Below, one piece after another: positions 55,144 to 63,940 of a stretch of DNA of 64,000 nt. This DNA is from Vibrio chagasii (GTDB lineage Bacteria > Pseudomonadota > Gammaproteobacteria > Enterobacterales > Vibrionaceae), in NCBI RefSeq assembly GCF_024347355.1, contig NZ_AP025466.1, positions 1,054,001 to 1,118,000 on the forward strand, in the 5' to 3' direction. The notes under the pieces were generated by a model. That model did no database searches. It was not told where the DNA came from and saw only the letters and a program-made list of their open reading frames with translations. Numbering within the stretch: the first letter of the stretch is position 1; every line of letters starts with the position of its first letter. The position numbers and the translations under genes are program-made.

Positions 55144-58059
55144 TTAACGAGCTGAAGTAATATCCAACTTATTCAACAATGAAGGGAATCCCCAACCATT
55201 CTCGCCTGCTACTACGGGTTCTCCGGTCAAGTACTCATAGAGAGTCGGTGCTAACGAACCATTGGCTTCGATCTTTAATGGTAATGAGTTCTCACCAATT
55301 GGGGAGCCCCAGAATCCGATAAATGCATCTTTCTCTAAATAGTCTTCACCAGCGTGACGCCCCGGCACTATTGTGTTGTAACCAATTCCCGCTTTAGGGA
55401 ACAAATTAATGGTACCGGCTCTATCCTCAAGATAAATGTTAGCCAGTTGATTGACCGAATCAGGTCGAGGAGTCAATTGGGTTAAATCCGTCCACTCACT
55501 GCGACTACACCACGTTGAATCATCTTCTTTAACTGAACGGTTAATGCACTTTTCCACTAGCCGAGAGTAAACAGAAAAGTCAGCTTTACTCGGTGATGCA
55601 AGGTATGGGTTTAACGTTTGTATATTCAGTAAAGTAGGTGCCTGATTTCCCATTAATGACTCATAAAATAGTTTGTCACCGTGTCGAGTGATCAACTCGT
55701 CAACGCGCTTAAGATCGCGGTTGCCGATCACTCGAACAGAACAAGCTCGCTCGTCACAGGCACTCTCTCTCACCACCATATAATCGAGACTCTCAGGTAA
55801 GCGTTTTGCTATCTCGTCAATAACATTAATACTGTCACCTTTGTTTGCTGCAATGGGCGCCCACTGTACCAACTCTTGATAAACAGGCTGTACAGTCCAA
55901 CCCTGCTTTGAGTTAAAGAAATCCATCATAAAGTTGCCACCCGCGGTCGAGGCAACCACGACATCAACATGTTTAGAGCTTGGATAATTCAACGCATTCG
56001 TTATTTTAGGCCCCTCACCTTCATCCGAAGAAATTTTCTTCACCACAATTGAGTAATCAAGCTCTGTTTGTAACCCATCAAAAACTTGCTTCTCAGGATT
56101 CAATGAATAGAACACAGGTGTTAGCCCGTGATCCCCTGCCATTCCCCACAACGTTCTATCGTAGACACCGGCACTTTGGTAAGTCGCCTCAATTTGACGA
56201 ATCCAATAATCCAAGCGATTTAACTCACCGGTTGGCATCAAAATCTCATCACTAAAAGGCCCTGTAAAATGGGCGAAATGATCGGGCCACGGGTTATACA
56301 CCAAGGTGTAATCTGGCATCCCGTTGCCATCAAGCTCCGCCAACTGAGTGATCGACTGTTTAACTAGCGCTTTTTTAGAGAGCTTGGTGAACAAGTCAAA
56401 GCTGGAGATAGACTGGTAGGCCTCGATGTCTTCTATCAAAGCCGTTCTTTTCTCTCGTAAAGCGACTTCAACTTCAGAGCGTGCCTGAAGCTCTTTTACA
56501 CAACGTTTCTCACCGTAATCGCGTAATGACTCCCCTAAGCCTAAGTTCACCAGACCATCATAACTTGTATGCGCATTCCAATCGTATTGAGCATTACAAT
56601 TCAGAGTTTTAAGGTATTCGAGACGATCAAACATCGTCTGTACCTTGTTGTCTGCCATTAGTACATCAAGCTGTAGAGCATCATTCCCAAAGAAGTAATA
56701 AGCTCGGTCGATATCCCTGTCGACAAAGTGGAAGTTAGGCACGCCTGTACCACCTTCACCAGAAACCTTAGCGCCCGTTTTGATGATAGGCAGGTTACGC
56801 ACGCTGATGGTTGGAGTCGATGAGATACCGACGCGGCTAATGTTGTCTCGATGCTCTTGATAAAGCTTTTTAAAGAAAGGCAGATAATGTGGATCACGAT
56901 AGGTTTGTTCAGATAGAACTTCCATGAACCTCACTTGTTGTTGATGCTCAGGTTCGATCACCTTTTCTATCTCGGGTTTATATTTCGCTCGGTCTTTATG
57001 GTTCTGATAAGCAACCGAAATAAAAGGCGAGTCTTCATTGACCAAACCCTCAATCAACCCTTGCTGTAAGCCATCTACCGTCACTTGCACAGCAAAGCGT
57101 TTATTCTGTTGGGATTCCAAAAACTGGATTAGAGAGTCCGGCTGATCATCAAAAGCTTGCTGCATCCAATCATCAAGCGCTTCAGCTCGCTCATCTTTAT
57201 AAACAAATTGTCGGTAGGCTTTGAGTAAATTCAAGCGAACAAAATCAATAAGGGTGATAGTAAGAGCTTGTGCTTTGTTATTCGACTTATCGGCATTTTC
57301 CGGCTTACCATCCTCGGCAATTGCGAGCATTGCCGATTTCATGTCACCCTCTTCCATTCCCGACGCTACCTGAGCAATTAATTCGACAATAATCGGTTGA
57401 ATCTGATTAATGATTGCTAAATCTTCAGGACTGTTAGTTAAATAGGTGTAGCTCTCTGGCAATGTGTCCATATCTTGCCAAACGCCAATCTCAAACAGCG
57501 CATCGTAGATCACAACCATGTTCGCAATGAAGTGTTCGTCGATTCGAATGCCCTCATGATGTCCGGTTGCTTCTGTGGACGTATCAGGCTCTTTGTAATC
57601 AGAATCAGGCGCAGCACCCACATAATAGAGGCTATGTTCAAAACCTCTTAATACCTCATCATCGTAGGCTGTCGATAGGTATGCTTTGAATACATCTTCA
57701 CTACCCAAGCCCGAATAGCGATCGTAGTAACTATAGAGAAAGTAGCCCAAAGGAATGGAATAAGTCGGGTTAGACAACTGAGCGATCACCCGCGCTTTCG
57801 TTTTAGCATCCAAAGGCAGTGCGAGAATGTACGCATCAAGCGTTACACCCGCGATCGTAAAGATCGCTGCATCGCGAGTTAGTGTGGCCGAGTAACTCAG
57901 GCTTGAAAGCACCTGGTTTTTCAAAACCTCACTTGAACTGAATACACCACCAATGACAGGCGTTGTCGATATATCGGCAACACTAGACGTTGGTACAACC
58001 GCTAAGGAAAGAGTGCTAAATAAAAAGGCACGGCAACGACTTGGGGAATAGAAACTCAT
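55144..58059 (-). CDS. Large exported alkaline-phosphatase-superfamily protein
   Basis: 971 residues from the ATG at 58059 with AGGG upstream (the codon before it is a TTG). A signal peptide (FLFSTLSLAVVPTSSVA) is followed by ~380 residues I cannot assign. The metal-binding domain shows GGTGVPNFHFVDRD (nucleophile Thr region), DYTLVYNPWPDHFAHF (Asp/His metal ligands), GMAGDHGLTPV (Asp-His ligands) and, near the end, GRHAGEDYL (His ligand). This is the phosphodiesterase/phosphoglycerate-mutase-like superfamily, acting on a phosphoester or sulfate in the periplasm or outside. Much longer than common family members. Confidence 0.75.
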   Translation of the reverse strand: MSFYSPSRCRAFLFSTLSLAVVPTSSVADISTTPVIGGVFSSSEVLKNQVLSSLSYSATLTRDAAIFTIAGVTLDAYILALPLDAKTKARVIAQLSNPTYSIPLGYFLYSYYDRYSGLGSEDVFKAYLSTAYDDEVLRGFEHSLYYVGAAPDSDYKEPDTSTEATGHHEGIRIDEHFIANMVVIYDALFEIGVWQDMDTLPESYTYLTNSPEDLAIINQIQPIIVELIAQVASGMEEGDMKSAMLAIAEDGKPENADKSNNKAQALTITLIDFVRLNLLKAYRQFVYKDERAEALDDWMQQAFDDQPDSLIQFLESQQNKRFAVQVTVDGLQQGLIEGLVNEDSPFISVAYQNHKDRAKYKPEIEKVIEPEHQQQVRFMEVLSEQTYRDPHYLPFFKKLYQEHRDNISRVGISSTPTISVRNLPIIKTGAKVSGEGGTGVPNFHFVDRDIDRAYYFFGNDALQLDVLMADNKVQTMFDRLEYLKTLNCNAQYDWNAHTSYDGLVNLGLGESLRDYGEKRCVKELQARSEVEVALREKRTALIEDIEAYQSISSFDLFTKLSKKALVKQSITQLAELDGNGMPDYTLVYNPWPDHFAHFTGPFSDEILMPTGELNRLDYWIRQIEATYQSAGVYDRTLWGMAGDHGLTPVFYSLNPEKQVFDGLQTELDYSIVVKKISSDEGEGPKITNALNYPSSKHVDVVVASTAGGNFMMDFFNSKQGWTVQPVYQELVQWAPIAANKGDSINVIDEIAKRLPESLDYMVVRESACDERACSVRVIGNRDLKRVDELITRHGDKLFYESLMGNQAPTLLNIQTLNPYLASPSKADFSVYSRLVEKCINRSVKEDDSTWCSRSEWTDLTQLTPRPDSVNQLANIYLEDRAGTINLFPKAGIGYNTIVPGRHAGEDYLEKDAFIGFWGSPIGENSLPLKIEANGSLAPTLYEYLTGEPVVAGENGWGFPSLLNKLDITSAR

Positions 58060-58418
58060 CAAATACCCTTAGTTTAATGTGTTTTTATAAATGTAAGTTA
58101 TTGTTCCAGTTTAGTTTAACAACCAAAAAATGCGCAATGATGCACATCTCAACTCCCAAATGAGCTGTCACTTATTAACTGGTAGTAATATCAATTACAA
58201 ACACCATTCATTCACTAGAGATATAACTCGCATATAAAAACATTCAAATTTGATGTAACTCTAGAATAAAAGCTCCTGTGCTTTCCGCGTAATCCCTACT
58301 TGATACATTCCACAATAATGGTACTCGATTTATAAATAGTCATATTTATCAATGACATTCCGCCAATTGATTTCTGAATAGAAGACTTTTATCAATAACT
58401 CAACAAAGGAGAACTAAC
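58060..58418. other. Divergent intergenic region, no gene
   Basis: 359 bases, AT-rich, between the phosphatase and lipoprotein starts; it must contain promoters for both but I see no distinct operator or repeat. Confidence 0.5.
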
Positions 58419-60131
58419 ATGAATGGTCAACGTTCACTGTTAGCTGTGGCAATAGCCCTAGGGATAGCAGGATGTGGTAGCGATAGTTCGAATAGCCCAA
58501 CAGATAGTGGTGGTTCAACGGCAACAACAGCATCTCTCACCGCCAAAGCCGCAGATGGCTATTTGGTAGGTGCTAATGCATGTTTGGATCTAAACAACAA
58601 CAAAGAGTGTGATAAGGATGAGCCAAATGCCGTAACCGGTGACAATGGTGAATTCACCATTGATAACTTAACTCAAGAGCAACTAGAACAGAGCACTCTG
58701 TTGATTGAAGTTGTCGCGGGACAAACCATCGACACTGATAACCCTGGTGTTGTGTTGAACAAAAGTTACCGCTTAACGGCTCCGCCACAATCAGAGTTTA
58801 TTAGCCCATTAACCACACTCATACAAAATGAAATTGAAAGTGGCGCATCATTAGATGAGGCCAAAGCAACTATTCAAGAGAAGTTAGGGACAACGCTCGA
58901 CTTAACTCAAGATTACATTGAGGCCAAAAATAACAACAAGCTAGCAGACTCACAAAAAGCAGCTTTTGAGAACCTACACCGCGTTGCTCAAGTCACCGCA
59001 TCGGTCATGGCAGAGAATACTGACGCACTATCAGAAACCGCAGCGGGTGCTGGTATTTCTGTAGGAGCGCTCACGGCGTTGATCAATGAAGAAGTGACTC
59101 GAGTCCTAGATGAAGTCGTCAAAAATATTGAAGCAGCGGGAGAGAACTTCAACCCGAGCGACATTGCTGGCAGCATTAATCGCGACCACATCGCCATTAA
59201 CGATTCAAACCTCGAAAACAAAATCAAAGAAAACGAAGCAGATAGGGGAGCCAAACCAGTCGATCTTGCGAAAGTCATTAAAACAGATGGCATTAATTGG
59301 TTTGATGGTGCAAAAGAGTCCGGTACAGACTTAGTGATTTCATATGGGACACTAAAAGCATCTTCAGATAACTCTGTTACCGAGACTAATTTCATCTATG
59401 ACTACGATACAGAGCAATTTGTTGAGTTTGAAAACACTCCAGACGAAAACAATATGGTACTCGACAAAAACGGTTGGGTAACACTTGATTATACCTTAGC
59501 TAGTATTACGTCGAATAAAGATGGCAGTGTAACCCTAAAAACTAACAGTTCAGTTTTTGATGAAATTGCTAATGCTAAGCAGTTGGATATCAGTGGTCTT
59601 AATATTCGCTCAATCATGGACCAAACAGATGATGAAAATGTTTGGTCCAACCTTATGCCAGCAAGCTTAAAATTTCCAGATAACACCAAAGCATACAAAC
59701 TTTCTGTGGAAAATGTCTATGGCAACATTTACTACTACTACAAGGGGGATTGGTGTGCAGAAGATACTCCAGATCGTTATAAAGCGCTCAATAACTCGTG
59801 TAACGGAATAAGCGCTTTCAAGAATGGCGGCGTTACAGATACATGGCTTACAACTTTAGCATCGACCATTGCTGACGATGAGTCAGATCGTCATGAAACA
59901 GCGTCTAACAATCATGATGATCTAATCCCGATGGCAAGCCTAGAAAATGCTGAGGTATTTGCACAGCTTCTTTCTAACGGAACCGTTGTTTATTATTCAA
60001 GAGCGTCGGAAGGAAATACTCAATTTTCAAGATATCCAACGCTCGGTTTATGGAAAGATATTTCTTTAAACGGTGAGGTTTTACGTCAGGTGAGAGCCTG
60101 TAATTTAAATTGTGTATCTGCTTATAATTAA
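58419..60131 (+). CDS. Lipoprotein of unknown function, 3' end replaced by IS256 sequence
   Basis: 570 residues as read. Lipoprotein signal (MNGQRSLLAVAIALGIAGCG, lipobox IAGC), a Ser/Thr-rich linker, a carboxypeptidase-like/calcium-site segment (DGYLVGANACLDLNNNKECD, then KDEPNAVTGDNGEF), a helical middle and an unassigned C-terminal half. Such first segments occur in Vibrio and Shewanella surface lipoproteins. The last ~12 codons (ACNLNCVSAYN) come from the left terminal repeat of the IS at 60092, so the native C-terminus is lost. AAAGGAG precedes the ATG. Confidence 0.75.
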   Translation: MNGQRSLLAVAIALGIAGCGSDSSNSPTDSGGSTATTASLTAKAADGYLVGANACLDLNNNKECDKDEPNAVTGDNGEFTIDNLTQEQLEQSTLLIEVVAGQTIDTDNPGVVLNKSYRLTAPPQSEFISPLTTLIQNEIESGASLDEAKATIQEKLGTTLDLTQDYIEAKNNNKLADSQKAAFENLHRVAQVTASVMAENTDALSETAAGAGISVGALTALINEEVTRVLDEVVKNIEAAGENFNPSDIAGSINRDHIAINDSNLENKIKENEADRGAKPVDLAKVIKTDGINWFDGAKESGTDLVISYGTLKASSDNSVTETNFIYDYDTEQFVEFENTPDENNMVLDKNGWVTLDYTLASITSNKDGSVTLKTNSSVFDEIANAKQLDISGLNIRSIMDQTDDENVWSNLMPASLKFPDNTKAYKLSVENVYGNIYYYYKGDWCAEDTPDRYKALNNSCNGISAFKNGGVTDTWLTTLASTIADDESDRHETASNNHDDLIPMASLENAEVFAQLLSNGTVVYYSRASEGNTQFSRYPTLGLWKDISLNGEVLRQVRACNLNCVSAYN

Positions 60132-61402
60132 GCCAGTCATGGCGAAGGATAAGCAATATGGATAAGAAAGCTTTAGAAGCCTTCGCTCGCGAAGCCGCTA
60201 AGTCAATTAAGACTCCTTCGGATCTTGATGACTTCAGGAAAATGTTAACCAAGGTGACGGTTGAGACAGCTTTAAATGCTGAACTTGATGATCACCTTGG
60301 CTACGAAAAACACTCACCGACCAACGATAGTAACAGTCGAAATGGCTACTCATCTAAACGCCTAATTACTGACGATGGTGAGATCCAACTAGAAATCCCT
60401 CGTGACCGTGACGCGTCCTTTGAACCCAAGCTCGTTCGTAAGCATCAAACTCGATTCCAATCGATGGACGACAAGATCTTAAGCTTGTATGCCAAAGGAA
60501 TGACTACCCGAGAAATCGTCGCAACCTTCAAAGAAATGTACAATGCTGATATCTCCGCCAGTCTAATATCTAAAGTCACTGATGCTGTTTTAGAACAAGT
60601 TGTTGAGTGGCAAGCCCGCCCTCTTGATTCGGTTTATCCCGTCGTTTACCTAGACTGCATTGTTGTGAAGGTGCGCCAAAATAAGCAAGTCATCAACAAA
60701 GCCATTTACCTTGCTCTCGGTGTCAATATGGAAGGTCAGAAGGAACTTCTTGGGATGTGGATGTCCGAAACTGAAGGGGCGAAGTTCTGGCTCAGTGTAC
60801 TTACCGAACTTCAAAATCGTGGTGTAAATGATATCCTCATCGCTTGTGTTGATGGCCTCAAGGGCTTTCCTGATGCCATCAATGCCGTTTATCCAAAAAC
60901 TCAAATCCAGCTCTGTATCGTACACATGGTACGAAACTCAATGAAATACGTTCCGTGGAAAGATTACAAGACTATTACCGCAGACTTAAAGGAAATCTAT
61001 CAAGCTACGACTGAAGATGAAGCTCTGTTGGCGCTAGAGCACTTTGGTGATAAATGGGATGAAAAGTACCCTCAAATCAGCCGCTCGTGGACGGCTCATT
61101 GGGATAACCTCAACACTCTGTTCAGCTATCCTCAAGATATCCGCAGAGCTATCTACACGACCAATGCGATAGAATCACTAAATAGCGTCATCAGGAAAGC
61201 GACCAAGAAACGTAAGCTGTTCCCGACAGATGAATCCGCCAAAAAGGTGGTGTACCTGGCGATTATGGATGCTTCCAAGAGGTGGACAATGCCAATTCAT
61301 CACTGGAAGCAAGCGCTAAACCGTTTTATGATTATGTTCGAAGATCGATTAACTGAATACTTGTAACCAAGAGCAGTTACACAGAATTATTTACAGGGTC
61401 TC
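60092..61402 (+). mobile_element. IS256-family insertion sequence
   Basis: About 1311 bp. The left end GAGAGCCTGTAA...GTGTATCTGC and the right end (complement GAGACCCTGTAA...GTGTAACTGC) are imperfect inverted repeats, about 23 of 30 matching. A full transposase lies inside. No target duplication: the flanks ACGTCAGGT and GAATCGCTC differ. Confidence 0.85.
60158..61366 (+). CDS. IS256-family transposase
   Basis: 402 residues, full length. Mutator-type features: ELDDHLGYEKHSP and NSRNGYSSKRL near the N-terminus, catalytic Asp in VVYLDCIVVKVR, second Asp in ACVDGLKGFPDAI, QLCIVHMVRNS, and the Glu in TNAIESLNSVIRKATKKR. No frameshift, so the element may still be active. Confidence 0.95.
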   Translation: MDKKALEAFAREAAKSIKTPSDLDDFRKMLTKVTVETALNAELDDHLGYEKHSPTNDSNSRNGYSSKRLITDDGEIQLEIPRDRDASFEPKLVRKHQTRFQSMDDKILSLYAKGMTTREIVATFKEMYNADISASLISKVTDAVLEQVVEWQARPLDSVYPVVYLDCIVVKVRQNKQVINKAIYLALGVNMEGQKELLGMWMSETEGAKFWLSVLTELQNRGVNDILIACVDGLKGFPDAINAVYPKTQIQLCIVHMVRNSMKYVPWKDYKTITADLKEIYQATTEDEALLALEHFGDKWDEKYPQISRSWTAHWDNLNTLFSYPQDIRRAIYTTNAIESLNSVIRKATKKRKLFPTDESAKKVVYLAIMDASKRWTMPIHHWKQALNRFMIMFEDRLTEYL

Positions 61403-61816
61403 GAATCGCTCTTGAATAAGTCTTTTATTTGAGTGTCTGTGCCCTCTAACGTTGAGCCTTGAAACTTCAATACCATGATTGATGTCTCCATGCGTCATGA
61501 ACATCGGCATAAACCAGTCCACAGAATTCCAAAAATGCTCATAGTCTTGGTTTGGCTGAACGTTTTGGTTATACAAGTCGATTTCACCTAACTTTTGCCG
61601 AGGATATAGTGCTGTGCCCTCGTTTGTTTTAATCTGAATAGCTTTGATTCGGGGATTATATCCAAAGTCCACCTCTTCAACGCTTTCAACTATTAAACCT
61701 CGTTTCTCTGCAAAATCTTTTATCTCACCAAGAGTCACTATCGACATTTTGTTCGGCTTATTGAAGCGATCCCATGTTGCTCTGATGTGTTTATTTGTTT
61801 TCTCATTGATTGCCAC
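61391..61816 (-). CDS. Hypothetical protein, 3' end truncated by the IS256 element
   Basis: 141 residues as read. No signal peptide; sequence such as MAINEKTNKHIRATWDRFNK and YEHFWNSVDWFMPMFMTHGD is not a family I know. The last three residues and stop (ETL, TAA) belong to the IS right end, so the natural C-terminus is missing. The start at 61816 is preceded by AGGGGAAAC. Its partner sequence is not on the other side of the IS. Confidence 0.5.
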   Translation of the reverse strand: MAINEKTNKHIRATWDRFNKPNKMSIVTLGEIKDFAEKRGLIVESVEEVDFGYNPRIKAIQIKTNEGTALYPRQKLGEIDLYNQNVQPNQDYEHFWNSVDWFMPMFMTHGDINHGIEVSRLNVRGHRHSNKRLIQERFETL

Positions 61817-62301
61817 AAGTTTCCCCTAACTTTTACAAATGTCTGTGCATTGCAAAATAAGCAATTTGTACTGACCTGTCTTTTCCCCAAAGTGCACTGG
61901 AACAGTAAAGGTGGTCGCTGCTCGGTAGTCTGAACGAGTATTTTTCCTTAGTTCAGATTATCTGAAATATTCCCATCCTTCAAAAGTCGTAACAAGGTTT
62001 TGTCCAAAGGCGTGCTGACGCCGAGCTCGGCAAACACGTCTTTGCCCCAAGACGTGTTTAGTGCGCATGAAACCAACATGAGATTTATCTGTACAACAAG
62101 CTGCTGCACAATTAGTAAATTGCCTGCTTCATCGAATGTCCAACAGGCTGCTGGACAAACTCCAACCCCAATTTTGCAACAGCCTGTTGCAAAATTCACT
62201 ATGAAGCACTTCTGCCCCAAAGCAATTAAGATTGTTTACTCCACTCAAGTATCTGTTCCAAATAAGCCCTAATTTTCCTTATGTTTGGTTCATGGCCAGG
62301 A
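61817..62301. other. Intergenic region with a cluster of palindromes beside the integrase
   Basis: No gene I can support: two overlapping ORFs on opposite strands lack family similarity. Four hairpins in 177 bases: GCCGAGCTCGGC (62020-62031), AAACACGTCTT/AAGACGTGTTT (62032-62059), GTCCAACAG/CTGCTGGAC (near 62139-62157) and AATTTTGCAACAG-C-CTGTTGCAAAATT (62170-62196, 13-bp perfect arms). Confidence 0.65.
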
Positions 62302-63258
62302 TCATTGGTTTTCCTTATAGTTTTCAATAAAGATTTTATTTTGTGGGCTTACAGTACCCGCAAAATGTTCGCCAATAACATGGTTATAGATTTGTGTCGT
62401 CGCTACATCTGAATGTCCTAATAGCTCTTGGACTGTACGAATATCTTGCCCCGAGCGCAGCAGTTCGGTAGCGAAGCTATGACGGAAGGTATGGCATGTT
62501 ATTCGTTTATTAAAGATTTTAGCCTGTTGCACCGCTCGTTTGAGAGCCTTTCTTGGTGCAGAATCGTGTAAATGATGCCGACAGATGCTTAAAGAAGGAA
62601 AGATAAACATCCAAGCAATTTGTTTAAAAGCGTTCGGGTACTTTTTACCAAGGGCGTGTGGAAGCGAGGGACCGATGCCTTGTTTGATATCTTCTTCTTG
62701 TATTTTTGACGCTTTCTGAATTTGCAATTGAAGAGAATCAATTAACGTTGGGCTAAGTAAAGTTACGCGATCTTTTTTTCCTTTCCCATCTCGCACGGTT
62801 AAAGATAGGTACTGTAAATCAAGATCTTGAACTCTAATTCTCAAACACTCATTAACTCTAAGTCCAGAACCATACAACAGAGAAAAAATGCTGTGATTAA
62901 CACCAGAAAGGTGTGACAGTATCAGTTGGACTTCATTTGGCGTAAGTACGCTCGGAACCTTGCGCTGCTTTTTAGCATAAGTAAAACCTAGATCACCAAG
63001 GTGTCTTTGTAAAAACTGGTTGTAAAGGAACGCAATCGCATTAAGCGCGACTTTTTGAGTGTTGATAGCAACGTGTTGTTCATTAGCAAGATAAGACAGA
63101 TAGGCTGTTACCTCAGTCGTTCCCATATCTTGAGGATGCTTTAGCTTATTAAAGCGAATGAAGTATTTTATCCAGTATATATAGGCCTTTTCTGTTTTGA
63201 GACTATAACCTCGCATTCGCATGTGTCTACGGATTTCTTCAATGAATTTGCTTGCCAT
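62302..63258 (-). CDS. intIA: Integron integrase, Vibrio IntIA type
   Basis: 318 residues. Tyrosine recombinase with an N-terminal SAM-like domain (FIEEIRRHMRMRGYSLKTEK), catalytic Arg in LYGSGLRVNECLR, HTFRHSFATELL (His, Arg), LGHSDVATTQIYNH (His and the nucleophile Tyr), and, between the Arg and His-x-x-Arg boxes, the extra segment special to integron integrases (LGKKYPNAFKQIAWMFIFPS). It recombines attI with attC sites to insert or remove cassettes. GGGAGG precedes the start and a LexA box lies 17 bases upstream. Genes to the right on the plus strand form the cassette array. Confidence 0.95.
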   Translation of the reverse strand: MASKFIEEIRRHMRMRGYSLKTEKAYIYWIKYFIRFNKLKHPQDMGTTEVTAYLSYLANEQHVAINTQKVALNAIAFLYNQFLQRHLGDLGFTYAKKQRKVPSVLTPNEVQLILSHLSGVNHSIFSLLYGSGLRVNECLRIRVQDLDLQYLSLTVRDGKGKKDRVTLLSPTLIDSLQLQIQKASKIQEEDIKQGIGPSLPHALGKKYPNAFKQIAWMFIFPSLSICRHHLHDSAPRKALKRAVQQAKIFNKRITCHTFRHSFATELLRSGQDIRTVQELLGHSDVATTQIYNHVIGEHFAGTVSPQNKIFIENYKENQ

Positions 63259-63274
63259 TTCCCACCTCCCAAAA

Positions 63275-63290
63275 CTGTTTTTTTATACAG
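63275..63290. promoter_or_regulatory. LexA box at the integrase promoter
   Basis: CTGTTTTTTTATACAG (complement CTGTATAAAAAAACAG) matches CTGT-N8-ACAG exactly, 17 bases before the integrase start. SOS control of integron integrases is established in Vibrio. Confidence 0.85.
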
Positions 63291-63440
63291 TTTATTGGTG
63301 TTAGAAGGAGTTTGAGTATGAAAAACGGCTTGTTTTATCAAGAGTAGTGGCTCATTTTGTCGGCAGAGCAATTAGTAAGTCGTTGTTAATAGGTAAGTTG
63401 AAGCAAGAACTCCCCAAGATAACATGCCACGTAAAAAGTG

Positions 63441-63566
63441 ATAACAGTCCGGCTCGTTTTTATGTGAAGGTAAAATAATAAAATTTATGTATATTCTATA
63501 TTTTTTAATGGTTTATGGTAGATTGATTGTAAGTTAGGTTGGAGGGAAAACGAGCCGGCCTGTTAT
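63441..63566 (+). other. attC-like inverted repeat next to the integrase
   Basis: 20-base arms ATAACAGTCCGGCTCGTTTT (63441-63460) and AAAACGAGCCGGCCTGTTAT (63547-63566) pair with one mismatch; spacer 86 bases. Total 126 bp, like Vibrio VCR attC sites, with TAAC at the left and GTTA at the right. If it is an attC, the stretch between the integrase and it (attI plus ~100 bases) is a cassette without a gene. attI itself, expected in 63300-63440, cannot be pinned by eye. Confidence 0.6.
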
Positions 63567-63602
63567 TAAGAATGTTATATTTTTGAAATGTATGAGGTAT
63601 AT

Positions 63603-63938
63603 ATGAAGAAATTAAATTTAATCTTATTAGTTTGTCTTTTGCCAAGTTTAACTTTGGCAAGTGAAGCCAATCCGACAAAGATCAAACAAGTTTTGTCTGG
63701 TCCCGAATATGGGAAACAGGTTCTAATTACGGTGGATACTAATCCTTCTGGTTTGCCTGAGTGTCATACAAATCAATGGTATAACTATGTTTTTGATGGA
63801 ACAACGCCTGAGGGACAAATGACGCTAAGTCTTGTTCTAACTGCTTATGCAGCACAAAAACCTGTTTGGGTAGCTGGAACAAATAGCTGTACCATCAGAG
63901 GTGGAGTTGAAAACTTAAAGCACATAGTAGTCAAATAA
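63603..63938 (+). CDS. Integron cassette gene: small secreted protein, SALLAA family, member 4
   Basis: 111 residues from the ATG at 63603 with TGAGG upstream. Signal peptide MKKLNLILLVCLLPSLTLA; mature part with a cysteine (LPECHTNQ), LSLVLTAYAAQKPVWVA and a second cysteine (NSCTIRGG). The pattern (C, then a helix [LS]-x-[LV]-x-A-[YK]-A..K, then C) matches the genes at 37257, 38037 and 46091. Position directly after an attC-like site and before another marks it as a mobile cassette near the promoter end, where cassettes are expressed best. Confidence 0.8.
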   Translation: MKKLNLILLVCLLPSLTLASEANPTKIKQVLSGPEYGKQVLITVDTNPSGLPECHTNQWYNYVFDGTTPEGQMTLSLVLTAYAAQKPVWVAGTNSCTIRGGVENLKHIVVK

Positions 63939-63940
63939 AT

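Noticed and set aside
61948..62272. Two overlapping ORFs (one on each strand) between IS256 and intIA
   Set aside because: No family similarity, no clear ribosome sites; open frames probably arise from the palindromes there.
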